Origin: Lachnospiraceae bacterium UBA3282
GTDB lineage: Bacteria > Bacillota > Clostridia > Lachnospirales > Lachnospiraceae
Length of the DNA: 13,619 bases
Assembly (NCBI GenBank): GCA_002361735.1
Contig: DETS01000087.1
Coordinates: forward strand, 477 to 14,095
Direction of reading: 5' to 3'
Position 1 is the stretch's first letter. Each line of letters begins with the position of its first letter. Under the pieces are notes generated by a model, which worked only from the letters and a program-made list of their open reading frames with translations, ran no database searches and was not told the origin of the DNA. A program made the position numbers and the translations under genes. Below, piece by piece: positions 5,557 to 12,670 of the stretch.

Positions 5557-6432
5557 ATGAGCTTACAAAAAGGAGATACAGACGGACCGATGCAGAAGAA
5601 AATAGCGGTGATCAATGACATTGCGGGATACGGAAGATGCGCCATGACGGTGCTTCTTCCGATTATTTCTTATCTGGGGGTGCAGGCGTGCCCGCTGCCT
5701 ACCTCTATCTTTTCGAGTAATACCGCGTTCCCTGATTTTTTTATGGATGATTATACGGATCGGATGGAGGCGTATCTGGAAAGCTGGGAGAAGATCGGGC
5801 TGCAGCATACCTTTGACGGCATCGCCACAGGGTACTTGGGTTCTGTCAGGCAGATCGAGATTGTGAAACGCTTTGTCAGGGAATTTGCCAGAGAGGATAC
5901 CCTTGTGATCGTGGATCCGGTGATGGGGGATCACGGCAGACTATACTCTGCCTATACGGTAGAGTTATGTACCGAATTGAGAAAATTGCTGACACTTGCC
6001 GATATTGTCACGCCGAATTTGACGGAAGCATGTCATCTGGCGGATATCCCTTACAAAGAGAAAAGTTGGAAACGAGAGGAACTGTTTGCTATGGCGGAGC
6101 GCCTTTCGGCAATGGGACCTTCTTATGTTGTGATCACGGGGATTCCGCAGGGAGAGTATCTTGCAAATTATGTCTTTGTGAAGAACACGCAGGAGGAGCC
6201 TGCGGCACGTCTGATCCGCGTCCATAGGGCGGGAGAGGAGCGCTGCAGCACCGGGGATGTGTTTACTGCTGTGATCGCGGCGGATGCCGTAAACGGCGTT
6301 CCCTTTGAAAAGTCGGTCAGAAAGGCGGCAGGCTTCGTGAAGCGCTGCGTTGAGGAGGCGGTGACGCTTGGGACGCCGCCCGCCGAGGGAGTACCGTTTG
6401 AACAGGTGCTGTGGAAACTGAAGCGCAGTTAG
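5557..6432 (+). CDS. pdxY: Pyridoxamine/pyridoxal kinase (PfkB-like ribokinase superfamily)
   Basis: ATP-dependent cytoplasmic kinase that phosphorylates the 5' hydroxyl of pyridoxal, pyridoxamine or pyridoxine in B6 salvage. Numbering from 5557: IAVINDIAGYGRCAMTVLLP at 16-35 with the substrate-side ACPLPTSIFSSNTAF at 44-58; VIVDPVMGDHGRLY at 117-130; TPNLTEA at 152-158, the metal/ATP region; and the anion hole and catalytic base CSTGD at 230-234, with D234 as the expected base. The PdxY/PdxK type has S rather than G before TGD. The ATG at 5557 has GGAG seven bases upstream. The ATG at 5590, also preceded by AGGAG but 14 bases away, begins MQKKIAVIND, the usual family start, so either may be used. 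It is convergent with the MerR gene, with 14 bases between stops. The exact preferred vitamer cannot be read. Confidence 0.9.
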   Translation: MSLQKGDTDGPMQKKIAVINDIAGYGRCAMTVLLPIISYLGVQACPLPTSIFSSNTAFPDFFMDDYTDRMEAYLESWEKIGLQHTFDGIATGYLGSVRQIEIVKRFVREFAREDTLVIVDPVMGDHGRLYSAYTVELCTELRKLLTLADIVTPNLTEACHLADIPYKEKSWKREELFAMAERLSAMGPSYVVITGIPQGEYLANYVFVKNTQEEPAARLIRVHRAGEERCSTGDVFTAVIAADAVNGVPFEKSVRKAAGFVKRCVEEAVTLGTPPAEGVPFEQVLWKLKRS

Positions 6433-6447
6433 CAGTGCGGCACTGCT
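6431..6447. terminator. Short hairpin between convergent stops
   Basis: AGCAGTG (6431-6437) and CACTGCT (6441-6447) form a perfect seven-bp stem with a CGG loop. It overlaps the stop codon of the kinase and touches that of the convergent MerR gene. There is no T-run, so it may impede both transcripts without being a classical terminator. Confidence 0.4.
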
Positions 6448-7277
6448 CAAGAGGATAATGGGTATTCGAGTTCGAACGGGTATCCTTCCTTTTTATTCTT
6501 TTCGGAGAGGGTGTCCGTCTCAATCACGTAGAAATCATCACTCTTGATAACTTCCTTCATCTCCTCGCGAATGGTTTCAAAGTCTGACACATGGGTAGAG
6601 ATTCTGCGGCAGGCAAAACTGCCCTCGCCGATGGTGCGTACATTTTCCGCGACATCCTCCGAAGCGGGAGCGTCCCCGGTGATCGTGAGGAACATATGGC
6701 GCTGATACTGTCCGTTATGATATTCATGCAGCACACCGGAAGGGTAGGCTACCACGGTGCCCATCTGCTGGGCAGTGACAAAGAGCTTTAAGATATACTG
6801 TCCATAATATTTCGGAACGTCCATTTCTTCCAGAGGCACGGTGAGCATCCGTCTGGTTACGATCTCGTTGTGATAAAAACCGTCCGGTAGCAGGATGCCG
6901 CTCCTGCTCTCGGGAATCTTTGCCAGTCCCGTCACGGAGCTTGCCATATTCTGTAAGGTTTCCTGCAGGGTGGCAAGGCAGTTATGGATATCCATGATCT
7001 TTTGCTCCGCCAGGATTTTCCCGTCGTAGAGGAGCTTCTGCAGATTGATGGAAGAATTTTCCACATAGTTGTTCAGATCCTTTAAGGGGATACCCAGTTT
7101 GATGCAGACTGTGATTGCGTCCAAAAGGTAGAGCTGATCCTTTGTGTAGTAGCGGTAATTGGTCTCCGTGTTGACAAAGGCGGGTTTCAAAATCCCGATC
7201 TGGTCGTAGTAGCGCAGAGATTTGATGCTCACATTTTTTAATTTGGAAACTTTTCCGATGGATAGATACTGACTCAT
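6447..7277 (-). CDS. MerR family regulator with BmrR/GyrI-like effector domain
   Basis: The ATG whose complement lies at 7275-7277 is preceded by AGGAG with a seven-base spacer, giving 276 aa. The open frame runs 33 codons further upstream but lacks family homology there. Residues 4-72 are the MerR winged helix: YLSIGKVSKLKNVSIKSLRY, then YDQIGILKP, the wing NYRYYTKDQL, and LLDAITVCIKLGIPLKDL. A coiled-coil dimerisation helix follows at about 78-115. Residues 125-276 form a single-copy GyrI/BmrR-type pocket domain (GTVVAYPSGVLHEYH, then FACRRISTHVSDFETIREEM). No cysteine pattern typical of metal sensors is seen, so a small organic ligand is likely. It converges on pdxY and diverges from the esterase gene, which are the natural candidate targets. 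Confidence 0.9.
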   Translation of the reverse strand: MSQYLSIGKVSKLKNVSIKSLRYYDQIGILKPAFVNTETNYRYYTKDQLYLLDAITVCIKLGIPLKDLNNYVENSSINLQKLLYDGKILAEQKIMDIHNCLATLQETLQNMASSVTGLAKIPESRSGILLPDGFYHNEIVTRRMLTVPLEEMDVPKYYGQYILKLFVTAQQMGTVVAYPSGVLHEYHNGQYQRHMFLTITGDAPASEDVAENVRTIGEGSFACRRISTHVSDFETIREEMKEVIKSDDFYVIETDTLSEKNKKEGYPFELEYPLSS

Positions 7278-7376
7278 GCTTTCACTCCTATAACGGGATA
7301 GATTATCCTGAATTTCCGATAAAGTAATCTCATAGTAATCCAAACTATAACCCATTGGGAGAGTTCGGTAAGTCAT

Positions 7377-7391
7377 ATTTTGTCACAAAAT
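7377..7391. promoter_or_regulatory. Perfect 15-bp dyad between merR-type gene and esterase gene
   Basis: ATTTTGT-C-ACAAAAT is perfectly symmetric about 7384. It lies in the divergent intergenic region, about 100 bases upstream of the MerR start and the same distance upstream of the esterase promoter. It may be an operator for a local regulator; it could also be a chance AT-rich palindrome. Confidence 0.4.
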
Positions 7392-7478
7392 TTGAGAGAA
7401 AACAAGTCCTTTTAAGAAATTAGTGGTGAGGAAAATTTGACCTACAAGATGCTGTATAGCTGTATGAAAAAGAGAAGA

Positions 7479-7507
7479 TTGTTTTATGCTTTTCCATCTG
7501 TTATAAT
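7479..7507 (+). promoter_or_regulatory. Promoter of the esterase gene (extended -10)
   Basis: TTGTTT at 7479-7484 and a perfect TATAAT at 7502-7507 are separated by 17 bases, and TG at 7499-7500 makes an extended -10. Transcription would begin near 7514, giving a leader of about 64 bases. Confidence 0.65.
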
Positions 7508-7515
7508 CTATTGAT

Positions 7516-7529
7516 AGAAAACGCTTTGG
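7516..7529 (+). promoter_or_regulatory. LacI/CcpA-type operator-like site at the esterase transcription start
   Basis: AGAAAACGCTTTGG contains the AAAACGCTTT core shared by LacI-family operators and cre sites. It covers about +2 to +16 relative to the predicted start, a position that would block initiation. It lacks the outer TG and CA of a full cre, and resembles the two sites in the cellobiose phosphorylase/lacI intergenic region. Confidence 0.45.
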
Positions 7530-7577
7530 GATGGAAGATTAAAAATCAGCAAAAACACTTCGGAATGGAGGAGAACT

Positions 7578-8369
7578 ATGGCAAACATAACAGTGAGATA
7601 TTTTTCAAAGTGCTTAATGAGACCCACTACTTTTGAACTGTTTCTGCCCAACGATTCGCGCGATGATCTGCCGCCGGATGAGGAGCGGGAAAAATACGGC
7701 AACCGTCCGATGAGGACGCTGTTTTTGCTGCATGGTTATACGGGCTGCGCGGAAAATTATGTTCCGGCATATCTTGCGGAGCGCTATCATTTTGCGGTCG
7801 TGGCGCCTAACGGGGAGAACGGCTTTTGGCTGGACGGCATATCGACGGGACATCGGTTTGCGACACTGCTTGGTGAGGAGATTCCCGAATATCTGAACAA
7901 GACGTTTGGACTGGCAAAAAGCGCTGACGATACCTGTATCCTCGGACTGTCGATGGGCGGATTCGGCGCGCTGCATACGGGGCTTGCCTATCCTGACCGC
8001 TTTGGAAAGATCGGTGCTATGTCCTCGGCGCTCATTGTGCATGAAGTAGCGGGGATGAAACCCGGGCATGACAATGGCGTTGCCAACTATGAGTATTATC
8101 GGGAATGTTTTGGCGAGCCGAAACAGCTTTTGCAAAGCGATAACAATCCCGAGACGCTGGTCGATAAACTTCTGGCGGCAAAGAAAAAAATACCGGAGAT
8201 TTACATGGCTTGTGGAACAGAAGATTTTCTGCTGGAACAGAATCGGGAATTTCATCGTTTTCTGGAAGATAGAAAGGTGCCGCACGAGTACTTTGAAAGC
8301 AAGGGCATCCATGATATGGTATTCTGGAACGAGTACACCGAGAAGATCGTGAAGTGGATGTTCGCGTGA
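7578..8369 (+). CDS. Esterase D/PHB depolymerase-family alpha/beta hydrolase
   Basis: 263 aa, no signal peptide, so cytoplasmic. Alpha/beta-hydrolase of the esterase D family (CE1-like, PF00756). It shows FLLHGYTG at 49-56 (oxyanion side), VVAPNGENGFW at 74-84, the nucleophile elbow GLSMGG with S125, an acid in GTEDFLL (D216) and the histidine in GIHDMVFW (H245), so the triad is complete. Relatives include tributyrin esterases and acetylxylan or feruloyl esterases. A cytoplasmic member near a cellobiose phosphorylase would suit deacetylation of imported oligosaccharides, but S-formylglutathione hydrolase-like or lipid-ester activity cannot be excluded. GGAGGAGA precedes the ATG at 7578 closely. 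Its own promoter carries a LacI-type site, and the gene ends before a strong terminator. Confidence 0.88.
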   Translation: MANITVRYFSKCLMRPTTFELFLPNDSRDDLPPDEEREKYGNRPMRTLFLLHGYTGCAENYVPAYLAERYHFAVVAPNGENGFWLDGISTGHRFATLLGEEIPEYLNKTFGLAKSADDTCILGLSMGGFGALHTGLAYPDRFGKIGAMSSALIVHEVAGMKPGHDNGVANYEYYRECFGEPKQLLQSDNNPETLVDKLLAAKKKIPEIYMACGTEDFLLEQNREFHRFLEDRKVPHEYFESKGIHDMVFWNEYTEKIVKWMFA

Positions 8370-8391
8370 CGGATTTGATAATGCAGAGCAT

Positions 8392-8430
8392 AAAAATAAT
8401 TCCCCCGGATGCGAGGGAATTATTTTTATT
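8392..8430. terminator. Rho-independent terminator after the esterase gene
   Basis: AAAAATAATTCCC (8392-8404) and GGGAATTATTTTT (8415-8427) form a perfect 13-bp stem with a 10-base loop, followed by ATTTT. The flanking A- and T-tracts would also allow it to stop minus-strand transcripts from the cellobiose phosphorylase gene. Confidence 0.88.
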
Positions 8431-8457
8431 TTCATATTATGTTCCGTGAAGATAATC

Positions 8458-8507
8458 CGAGTCCGCGAAGCGGATCTCGAAAGTTAATTTCGTAGAAATT
8501 TACTTTA
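8458..8507. repeat. Two tandem hairpins at the cellobiose phosphorylase stop codon (REP-like)
   Basis: Hairpin one, 8458-8479: CGAG-TCCGC, loop GAA, GCGGA-TCTCG with one bulged base. Hairpin two, 8480-8506: AAAGTTAATTTC, loop GTA, GAAATTTACTTT with one mismatch. The second includes the TAA stop (8505-8507, minus strand). The dense back-to-back palindromes look like a dispersed REP-type repeat rather than a terminator, since no T-run follows on either strand. Confidence 0.5.
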
Positions 8508-10940
8508 CCCTAGTGTAACTACCACATCATAGTTCGTCTTCCCCCTCTCATAGGGAACCACGCAGCCGTCAACAGCCTTTCCGTCCACGGTGATGGACTT
8601 TACGCCCTTCTCCACGTTATCGGGATTTACGACCTTAATGTTGTAGGTACCTTCTCTGAATTTACGGGTCAGGGTAAAGTCGCCGAAGCCCTTCGGTACA
8701 CAAGGATCGATGCTTAAGCCCTTGTGGGTCGGGTAAACGCCCAGGATGTGCTGGGAGACGTTTACAAAGGTCCAGGCTGCCGTACCGGTCAGCCAGCTGT
8801 TCTTTGCTTCGCCGTGGAATTTTGCGTCCGCGCCCGCCACCATCTGGGAGTACACGTAAGGCTCCGTGCGGTGGATCTCGCTGAACTCCTCCACATAGGC
8901 AGGGCAGGTCTTTTGATAGATCTCAAAGGCTCTGTCGCCGCGTCCGATGACTGTCTCCGCAATGGAGACCCAAGGATTATTATGGCAGAAGATTCCCGCA
9001 TTCTCCTTATACCCGGGCGGGTAAGAGGAAATCTCGCCAAGCTCTAAGTGGTATTTGGTGTAGGCGGGCTGTAAGATCATCACGCCGTACTTGGTATCCA
9101 GTTTTTCTTTCACGGAATCGAGCGCTTTCTTTGCCAGCCCTTCCTTTACGCCAATGCCGGCGAGCGGGCAGAAACCGTTGGATTCGATGTAAATCTGACC
9201 CTCCTCGCATTCCTTGGAACCGATCTTTTTGCCGTAAGCGTCGTAGGCGCGGACAAACCAGTCGCCATCCCAGCCATCCTTCAATACCGCGTCATACATC
9301 TTCTGCACTTCGGCACGGGCGCGGTCAGCCTCCGCCTGATCGTTCATCAGCTCACAGAGCTGCGCGTACTCCTCGCCGTACTTGACGAACATGCCGGCAA
9401 TGAAGACGGATTCCGCCACGGGGCCTTCGGAGGGACCGAAGGTCTGGAAGGATTCGCCGGGATGCTCTGAGAAGCAGTTTAAGTTCAGGCAGTCGTTCCA
9501 GTCGGCACGGCCGATCAGCGGCAGATTGTGAGGTCCTTTGTGGTTTACGATATAGTCAAAGGAACGTTTTAGATGCTCCATCAAAGATTTTGCGACACTC
9601 ATGTCATTATCGAAAGGCACCTGTTCCGTGAGGATGGACGTATCGCCGCTCTCGCGCACATAGGCGGAGGTGCCGGCAATCAGCCACAGCGGATCGTCGT
9701 TGAAGCCGCTGCCGATGTCGGAATTGCCCTTTTTGGTGAGAGGCTGGTACTGGTGGTAAGCGCTGCCGTCCTCGAACTGGGTGGAAGCGATATCAATGAT
9801 ACGCTGTCTCGCGCGATCGGGGATTAGGTGTACGAAGCCCAACAGATCCTGACAGGAATCTCTGAAGCCCATGCCGCGGCCGATGCCCGACTCATAATAG
9901 GAAGCGGAGCGGGACATATTGAAGGTCACCATACACTGATACTGGTTCCAGATATTGACCATGCGGTCTACTTTATCGTTTGAGGACTTCACCGTATACT
10001 TGGAGAGAAGCTCGTTCCAGTAAGCATTCAGAGCCGCAAAAGCCTTATCGACATCCGCGTCTGTCTGATATTTTGCCAGCATTTTCTCCGCGGGTTTCTT
10101 GTTGATGATGCCGGGCGCTTCCCATTTCTGGTCTTCGGGATTCTCGATGTAACCGAGAACGAAGACAAAGGTCTTGCTCTCACCGGGAGCAAGGGTCACG
10201 TTGATCTGATGGGAGGCGATGGGGGACCAGCCGCTCGCCATGGAATTGGTTGCCTGTCCCTTCTCAACGACTTCGGGATTCGCTGCGCCGCGGTATGCGC
10301 CAAGGAAGGCGTCGCGGCTGGTATCGAAGCCGTCAACGGGCGTGTTTACGGAGTAAACCGCATAGTGGTTTCTGCGTTCTCTGTACTCTGTCTTATGATA
10401 GATCGTGGAACCGATCACTTCCACCTCACCTGTGCTTAAGTTACGCTGGAAGTTTCTGGAATCATCATCCGCGTTCCAAAGGCACCACTCCACATAGGAG
10501 AACAGGGAAATGGTTTTCGCGCTGCCGCCCTTGTTGGTCAGATTCACCTGACTGATCTCGCAGTTGTCATCCATGGGGATGAAGGTGAGGACGGAAGCTT
10601 CCAGGTCGTTCTTTGCGCCCGTGAAACGGCTGTAGCCAATCCCGTGGCGGCATTCGTAGCTGTCAAGCTCCGTCTGTGTCGGTTTCCAGCCGGGGTTCCA
10701 GACGGTATCTCCGTCTTTTATGTAGAAATACTTGCCGTTGATGTCGTTTGGCACATCGTTGTAGCGGTAGCGGGTCATGCGAAGGAGTTTCGCATCCTTA
10801 TAGAAGGTGTAGCCGCCGCAGGTGTTGGAGATCAGGGTAAAGAACTCGTTGCACCCCAGATAGTTGATCCAGGGCAGGGGGGTTTTTGGGGTGGTGATGA
10901 CATACTCGCGGTTTGCATCATCGAAATAACCAAATTTCAT
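8505..10940 (-). CDS. cbp: Cellobiose phosphorylase (GH94)
   Basis: 811 aa, the length of clostridial cellobiose phosphorylase. The enzyme splits cellobiose with phosphate into alpha-glucose 1-phosphate and glucose in the cytoplasm, saving ATP. The opening MKFGYFDDANREYVITTPKT and stretches such as YECRHGIGYSRF, NFQRNLSTGEVE, MVNIWNQYQCMVTFNMSRSA, GIGRGMGFRDSCQDLLGFVH, GSAYHQYQPLTKKGN, YPPGYKENAGIFCHNNPW and GEAKNSWLTGTAAWTFV closely match the Clostridium thermocellum enzyme as I know it. The expected general acid is the aspartate of GRADWNDCLNL, D483 here. No signal peptide. AAAGGAGA lies nine bases before the ATG. Cellobiose uptake genes are not in the window. It is divergent from a LacI regulator and has a LacI-type operator downstream of its promoter. 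Cellodextrin phosphorylase is less likely on length and sequence. Confidence 0.96.
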   Translation of the reverse strand: MKFGYFDDANREYVITTPKTPLPWINYLGCNEFFTLISNTCGGYTFYKDAKLLRMTRYRYNDVPNDINGKYFYIKDGDTVWNPGWKPTQTELDSYECRHGIGYSRFTGAKNDLEASVLTFIPMDDNCEISQVNLTNKGGSAKTISLFSYVEWCLWNADDDSRNFQRNLSTGEVEVIGSTIYHKTEYRERRNHYAVYSVNTPVDGFDTSRDAFLGAYRGAANPEVVEKGQATNSMASGWSPIASHQINVTLAPGESKTFVFVLGYIENPEDQKWEAPGIINKKPAEKMLAKYQTDADVDKAFAALNAYWNELLSKYTVKSSNDKVDRMVNIWNQYQCMVTFNMSRSASYYESGIGRGMGFRDSCQDLLGFVHLIPDRARQRIIDIASTQFEDGSAYHQYQPLTKKGNSDIGSGFNDDPLWLIAGTSAYVRESGDTSILTEQVPFDNDMSVAKSLMEHLKRSFDYIVNHKGPHNLPLIGRADWNDCLNLNCFSEHPGESFQTFGPSEGPVAESVFIAGMFVKYGEEYAQLCELMNDQAEADRARAEVQKMYDAVLKDGWDGDWFVRAYDAYGKKIGSKECEEGQIYIESNGFCPLAGIGVKEGLAKKALDSVKEKLDTKYGVMILQPAYTKYHLELGEISSYPPGYKENAGIFCHNNPWVSIAETVIGRGDRAFEIYQKTCPAYVEEFSEIHRTEPYVYSQMVAGADAKFHGEAKNSWLTGTAAWTFVNVSQHILGVYPTHKGLSIDPCVPKGFGDFTLTRKFREGTYNIKVVNPDNVEKGVKSITVDGKAVDGCVVPYERGKTNYDVVVTLG

Positions 10941-11002
10941 AGTGCTTGTCTCCTTTTGATTTGTTGTGGGTTTCTGTGTTTCCGCTGGTGATGGAAGAAA
11001 AG

Positions 11003-11012
11003 TAAACGTTTA
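11003..11012 (-). promoter_or_regulatory. LacI-type operator in the cellobiose phosphorylase leader
   Basis: TAAACGTTTA is a perfect palindrome with the central CG typical of LacI-family operators. It sits about 25-34 bases downstream of the predicted minus-strand transcription start, where a bound repressor would act as a roadblock. Confidence 0.6.
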
Positions 11013-11042
11013 AGTAAAACAGTCTTTCGATTGCATACATAA

Positions 11043-11071
11043 ATTATACAGAAGAATTTTGGAAAAAGCAA
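11043..11071 (-). promoter_or_regulatory. Promoter of the cellobiose phosphorylase gene
   Basis: On the minus strand, TTGCTT (complement of 11066-11071) and a perfect TATAAT (complement of 11043-11048) are separated by 17 bases. The start would be near 11036, giving a leader of about 95 bases that contains the operator-like palindrome. Confidence 0.65.
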
Positions 11072-11117
11072 TCCATATAATATTTTCCTTGAAAAATCCA
11101 GAAAGACACGAAATTCA

Positions 11118-11146
11118 TTGCATTGTAGGCGAATGTATTGTACAAT
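11118..11146 (+). promoter_or_regulatory. Promoter of the LacI regulator gene
   Basis: TTGCAT at 11118-11123 and TACAAT at 11141-11146 are separated by 17 bases. Transcription would begin near 11153, about 77 bases before the ATG, right at a LacI-type operator-like sequence. Confidence 0.65.
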
Positions 11147-11154
11147 GAGAATAC

Positions 11155-11167
11155 GAAAACGATTAAG
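11155..11167 (+). promoter_or_regulatory. LacI-type operator-like site at the lacI transcription start
   Basis: GAAAACGATTAAG fits the same G(A/T)AAACGNTT pattern as the sites at 7516-7529 and 11002-11014. It overlaps about +2 to +14 of the regulator's own transcript, which suggests autorepression. Confidence 0.5.
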
Positions 11168-11229
11168 ATAAAATCGGCGGATCGGGCGGGGACATTTGCG
11201 GCCGTGAGGGGTATGACGAGGGGTATGAT

Positions 11230-12252
11230 ATGGTATCAATGAAGGATATCGCGGCGGCCTGCGGTGTGTCCGTGGCCACTGTCAGTAAAGCGCTCAACGA
11301 TCAGAGCGATGTCGGAAGGGAAACAAAACAGCGCATCCGCCGAACGGCTGAGGAGATGGGCTACTTTCCCAATACAGCGGCCAAGATGCTGAAAACGAAT
11401 CGCAGTTATAATATAGGCGTTCTATTTAACCACGAGGATTACAGCGGCCTGACCCACGACTACTATGCGTTTGTGTTGGAAAGTCTTAAAAATACCGTAG
11501 AGAAGAAGGGCTATGACATCACTTTTGTCAATACCAAAAAGCGCCTTGCGGGAACTTCAAGCTATCTGGAGCATTGCAGGTCTCGGGGATTTGACGGTGT
11601 TGCCATCGTTTGTTCGGATTTTTATTCGCCGGAAATTTTGCAGCTGGTGAGGGGCGGTCTTCCTATCATCACGCTGGATCATCTTTTTAACAATGTCAGT
11701 GCGGTCATGTCGAACAATGTGCAGGGGATGCAGGATCTGCTGACCTATATTTATAAGAAGGGTCATCGCAGGGTAGCCTATATTCATGGGGCGGATTCTG
11801 CCGTTACCCAAAGCAGATTATCCTCTTTCTATCGGACGGCGGCACAGCTTGGGCTGACAATACCGGATGAATACATCCATATGTCGCCTTATCGTGATAC
11901 CAAGGGGGCATATGCGGAAACGGTGCGGCTGCTCAACCTGAAAGAGCCGCCTACCTGTATTCTTTATCCGGATGATTTTTCCGCTTTTGGCGGTTATAAT
12001 GCCATTCAGGAGCGGGGACTGCGGGTTCCGGAGGACATTTCCATTGCGGGATATGACGGCATCAGACTCGCCAGGCACATTGAACCTACGCTGACGACGT
12101 TGTGGCAGGATACGGAGGAGCTGGGACGCCGGGTGGGAGAGAAGCTGATCAGCCTGATCGAGCATCCCAAAACGACGCTGGTGGAGACCATCGTGGTGGA
12201 AGGGCATGTGTTTGCGGGAAACTCCGTATTGGATCTTAGAGGGAAAAAATAA
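11230..12252 (+). CDS. LacI family transcriptional regulator
   Basis: 340 aa. Residues 4-50 are the LacI helix-turn-helix and hinge: MKDIAAACGVSVATVSKALN, then RIRRTAEEMGYFPNTAAKML. Residues 60-335 are the periplasmic-binding-protein-like sensor and dimerisation domain (YNIGVLFNHEDYSGL, GVAIVCSDFY, ITLDHLFNN, HRRVAYIHG, CILYPDDFSAFGG, ISIAGYDGIRLARHIEPTLTTL). GAGGGG lies six bases before the ATG at 11230; the internal ATG at 11239 is too far from it. Divergence from the cellobiose phosphorylase gene, and matching operators at both promoters, make it the likely repressor of that gene, with a cello-oligosaccharide or related sugar as inducer. Its stop overlaps the next ATG (TAATG). Confidence 0.95.
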   Translation: MVSMKDIAAACGVSVATVSKALNDQSDVGRETKQRIRRTAEEMGYFPNTAAKMLKTNRSYNIGVLFNHEDYSGLTHDYYAFVLESLKNTVEKKGYDITFVNTKKRLAGTSSYLEHCRSRGFDGVAIVCSDFYSPEILQLVRGGLPIITLDHLFNNVSAVMSNNVQGMQDLLTYIYKKGHRRVAYIHGADSAVTQSRLSSFYRTAAQLGLTIPDEYIHMSPYRDTKGAYAETVRLLNLKEPPTCILYPDDFSAFGGYNAIQERGLRVPEDISIAGYDGIRLARHIEPTLTTLWQDTEELGRRVGEKLISLIEHPKTTLVETIVVEGHVFAGNSVLDLRGKK

Positions 12253-12635
12253 TGATTTTATTTGACCAGAGCAGATTAAAGGCATATGATGGTCTTACGA
12301 GGCTGTGCGAGTACGCGGGAAAAGCAGAGGAATGGCAGCAGGGTCTTTGGGAGGCTCTTTTGACGGACAGGGGACTGTATGATGCTTTTGTGTATTATTT
12401 GGAGCACCATGCGCTGCCGGATGAGCCGAAGTGCGGCGGATATTCCCTGACGGATCTCTATGTGTGGCAGATGGAGCAGGATAATCTGCGCCGCGATACG
12501 GGAAAGAACACGGCACAGTGTAATAAAGAAGACATGGTGCTGCGGGCATTTATGACGATGGCTAAGATGCAGCAGGACCCGGAGGCGTTTTTGCGGAAGC
12601 TGCGTGATTGGAAGGGCATGGATCAGACGATGTGA
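12252..12635 (+). CDS. Hypothetical protein, translationally coupled to lacI
   Basis: I do not recognise the family. 127 aa, almost wholly helical in appearance, no signal peptide or membrane segment. Aromatic-rich helices include LYDAFVYYLEHHALP, LTDLYVWQMEQDNLRRDTGK, and MVLRAFMTMAKMQQDPEAFLRKLRDW. The ATG overlaps the LacI stop codon as TAATG and lacks a strong ribosome binding site of its own, so translation probably depends on the upstream gene. Cysteines occur at three places but form no clear metal motif. Coupling to the LacI gene might mean a co-regulator, but nothing in the sequence shows it. Confidence 0.8.
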   Translation: MILFDQSRLKAYDGLTRLCEYAGKAEEWQQGLWEALLTDRGLYDAFVYYLEHHALPDEPKCGGYSLTDLYVWQMEQDNLRRDTGKNTAQCNKEDMVLRAFMTMAKMQQDPEAFLRKLRDWKGMDQTM

Positions 12636-12670
12636 CCGCAGAGTGACCGATGACAGACAGAGGAAAAAAG

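Noticed and set aside
7278..7376. 33-codon N-terminal extension of the MerR regulator
   Set aside because: The MerR fold starts at the ATG complement at 7275-7277, which has AGGAG at proper distance; the extension has no family similarity.
7614..8435. Long open frame (273 codons) on the minus strand opposite the esterase gene
   Set aside because: It is fully antisense to a gene with a complete catalytic triad, promoter and terminator, and its translation is rich in Arg, His and Pro with no domain. It is a by-product of codon bias.
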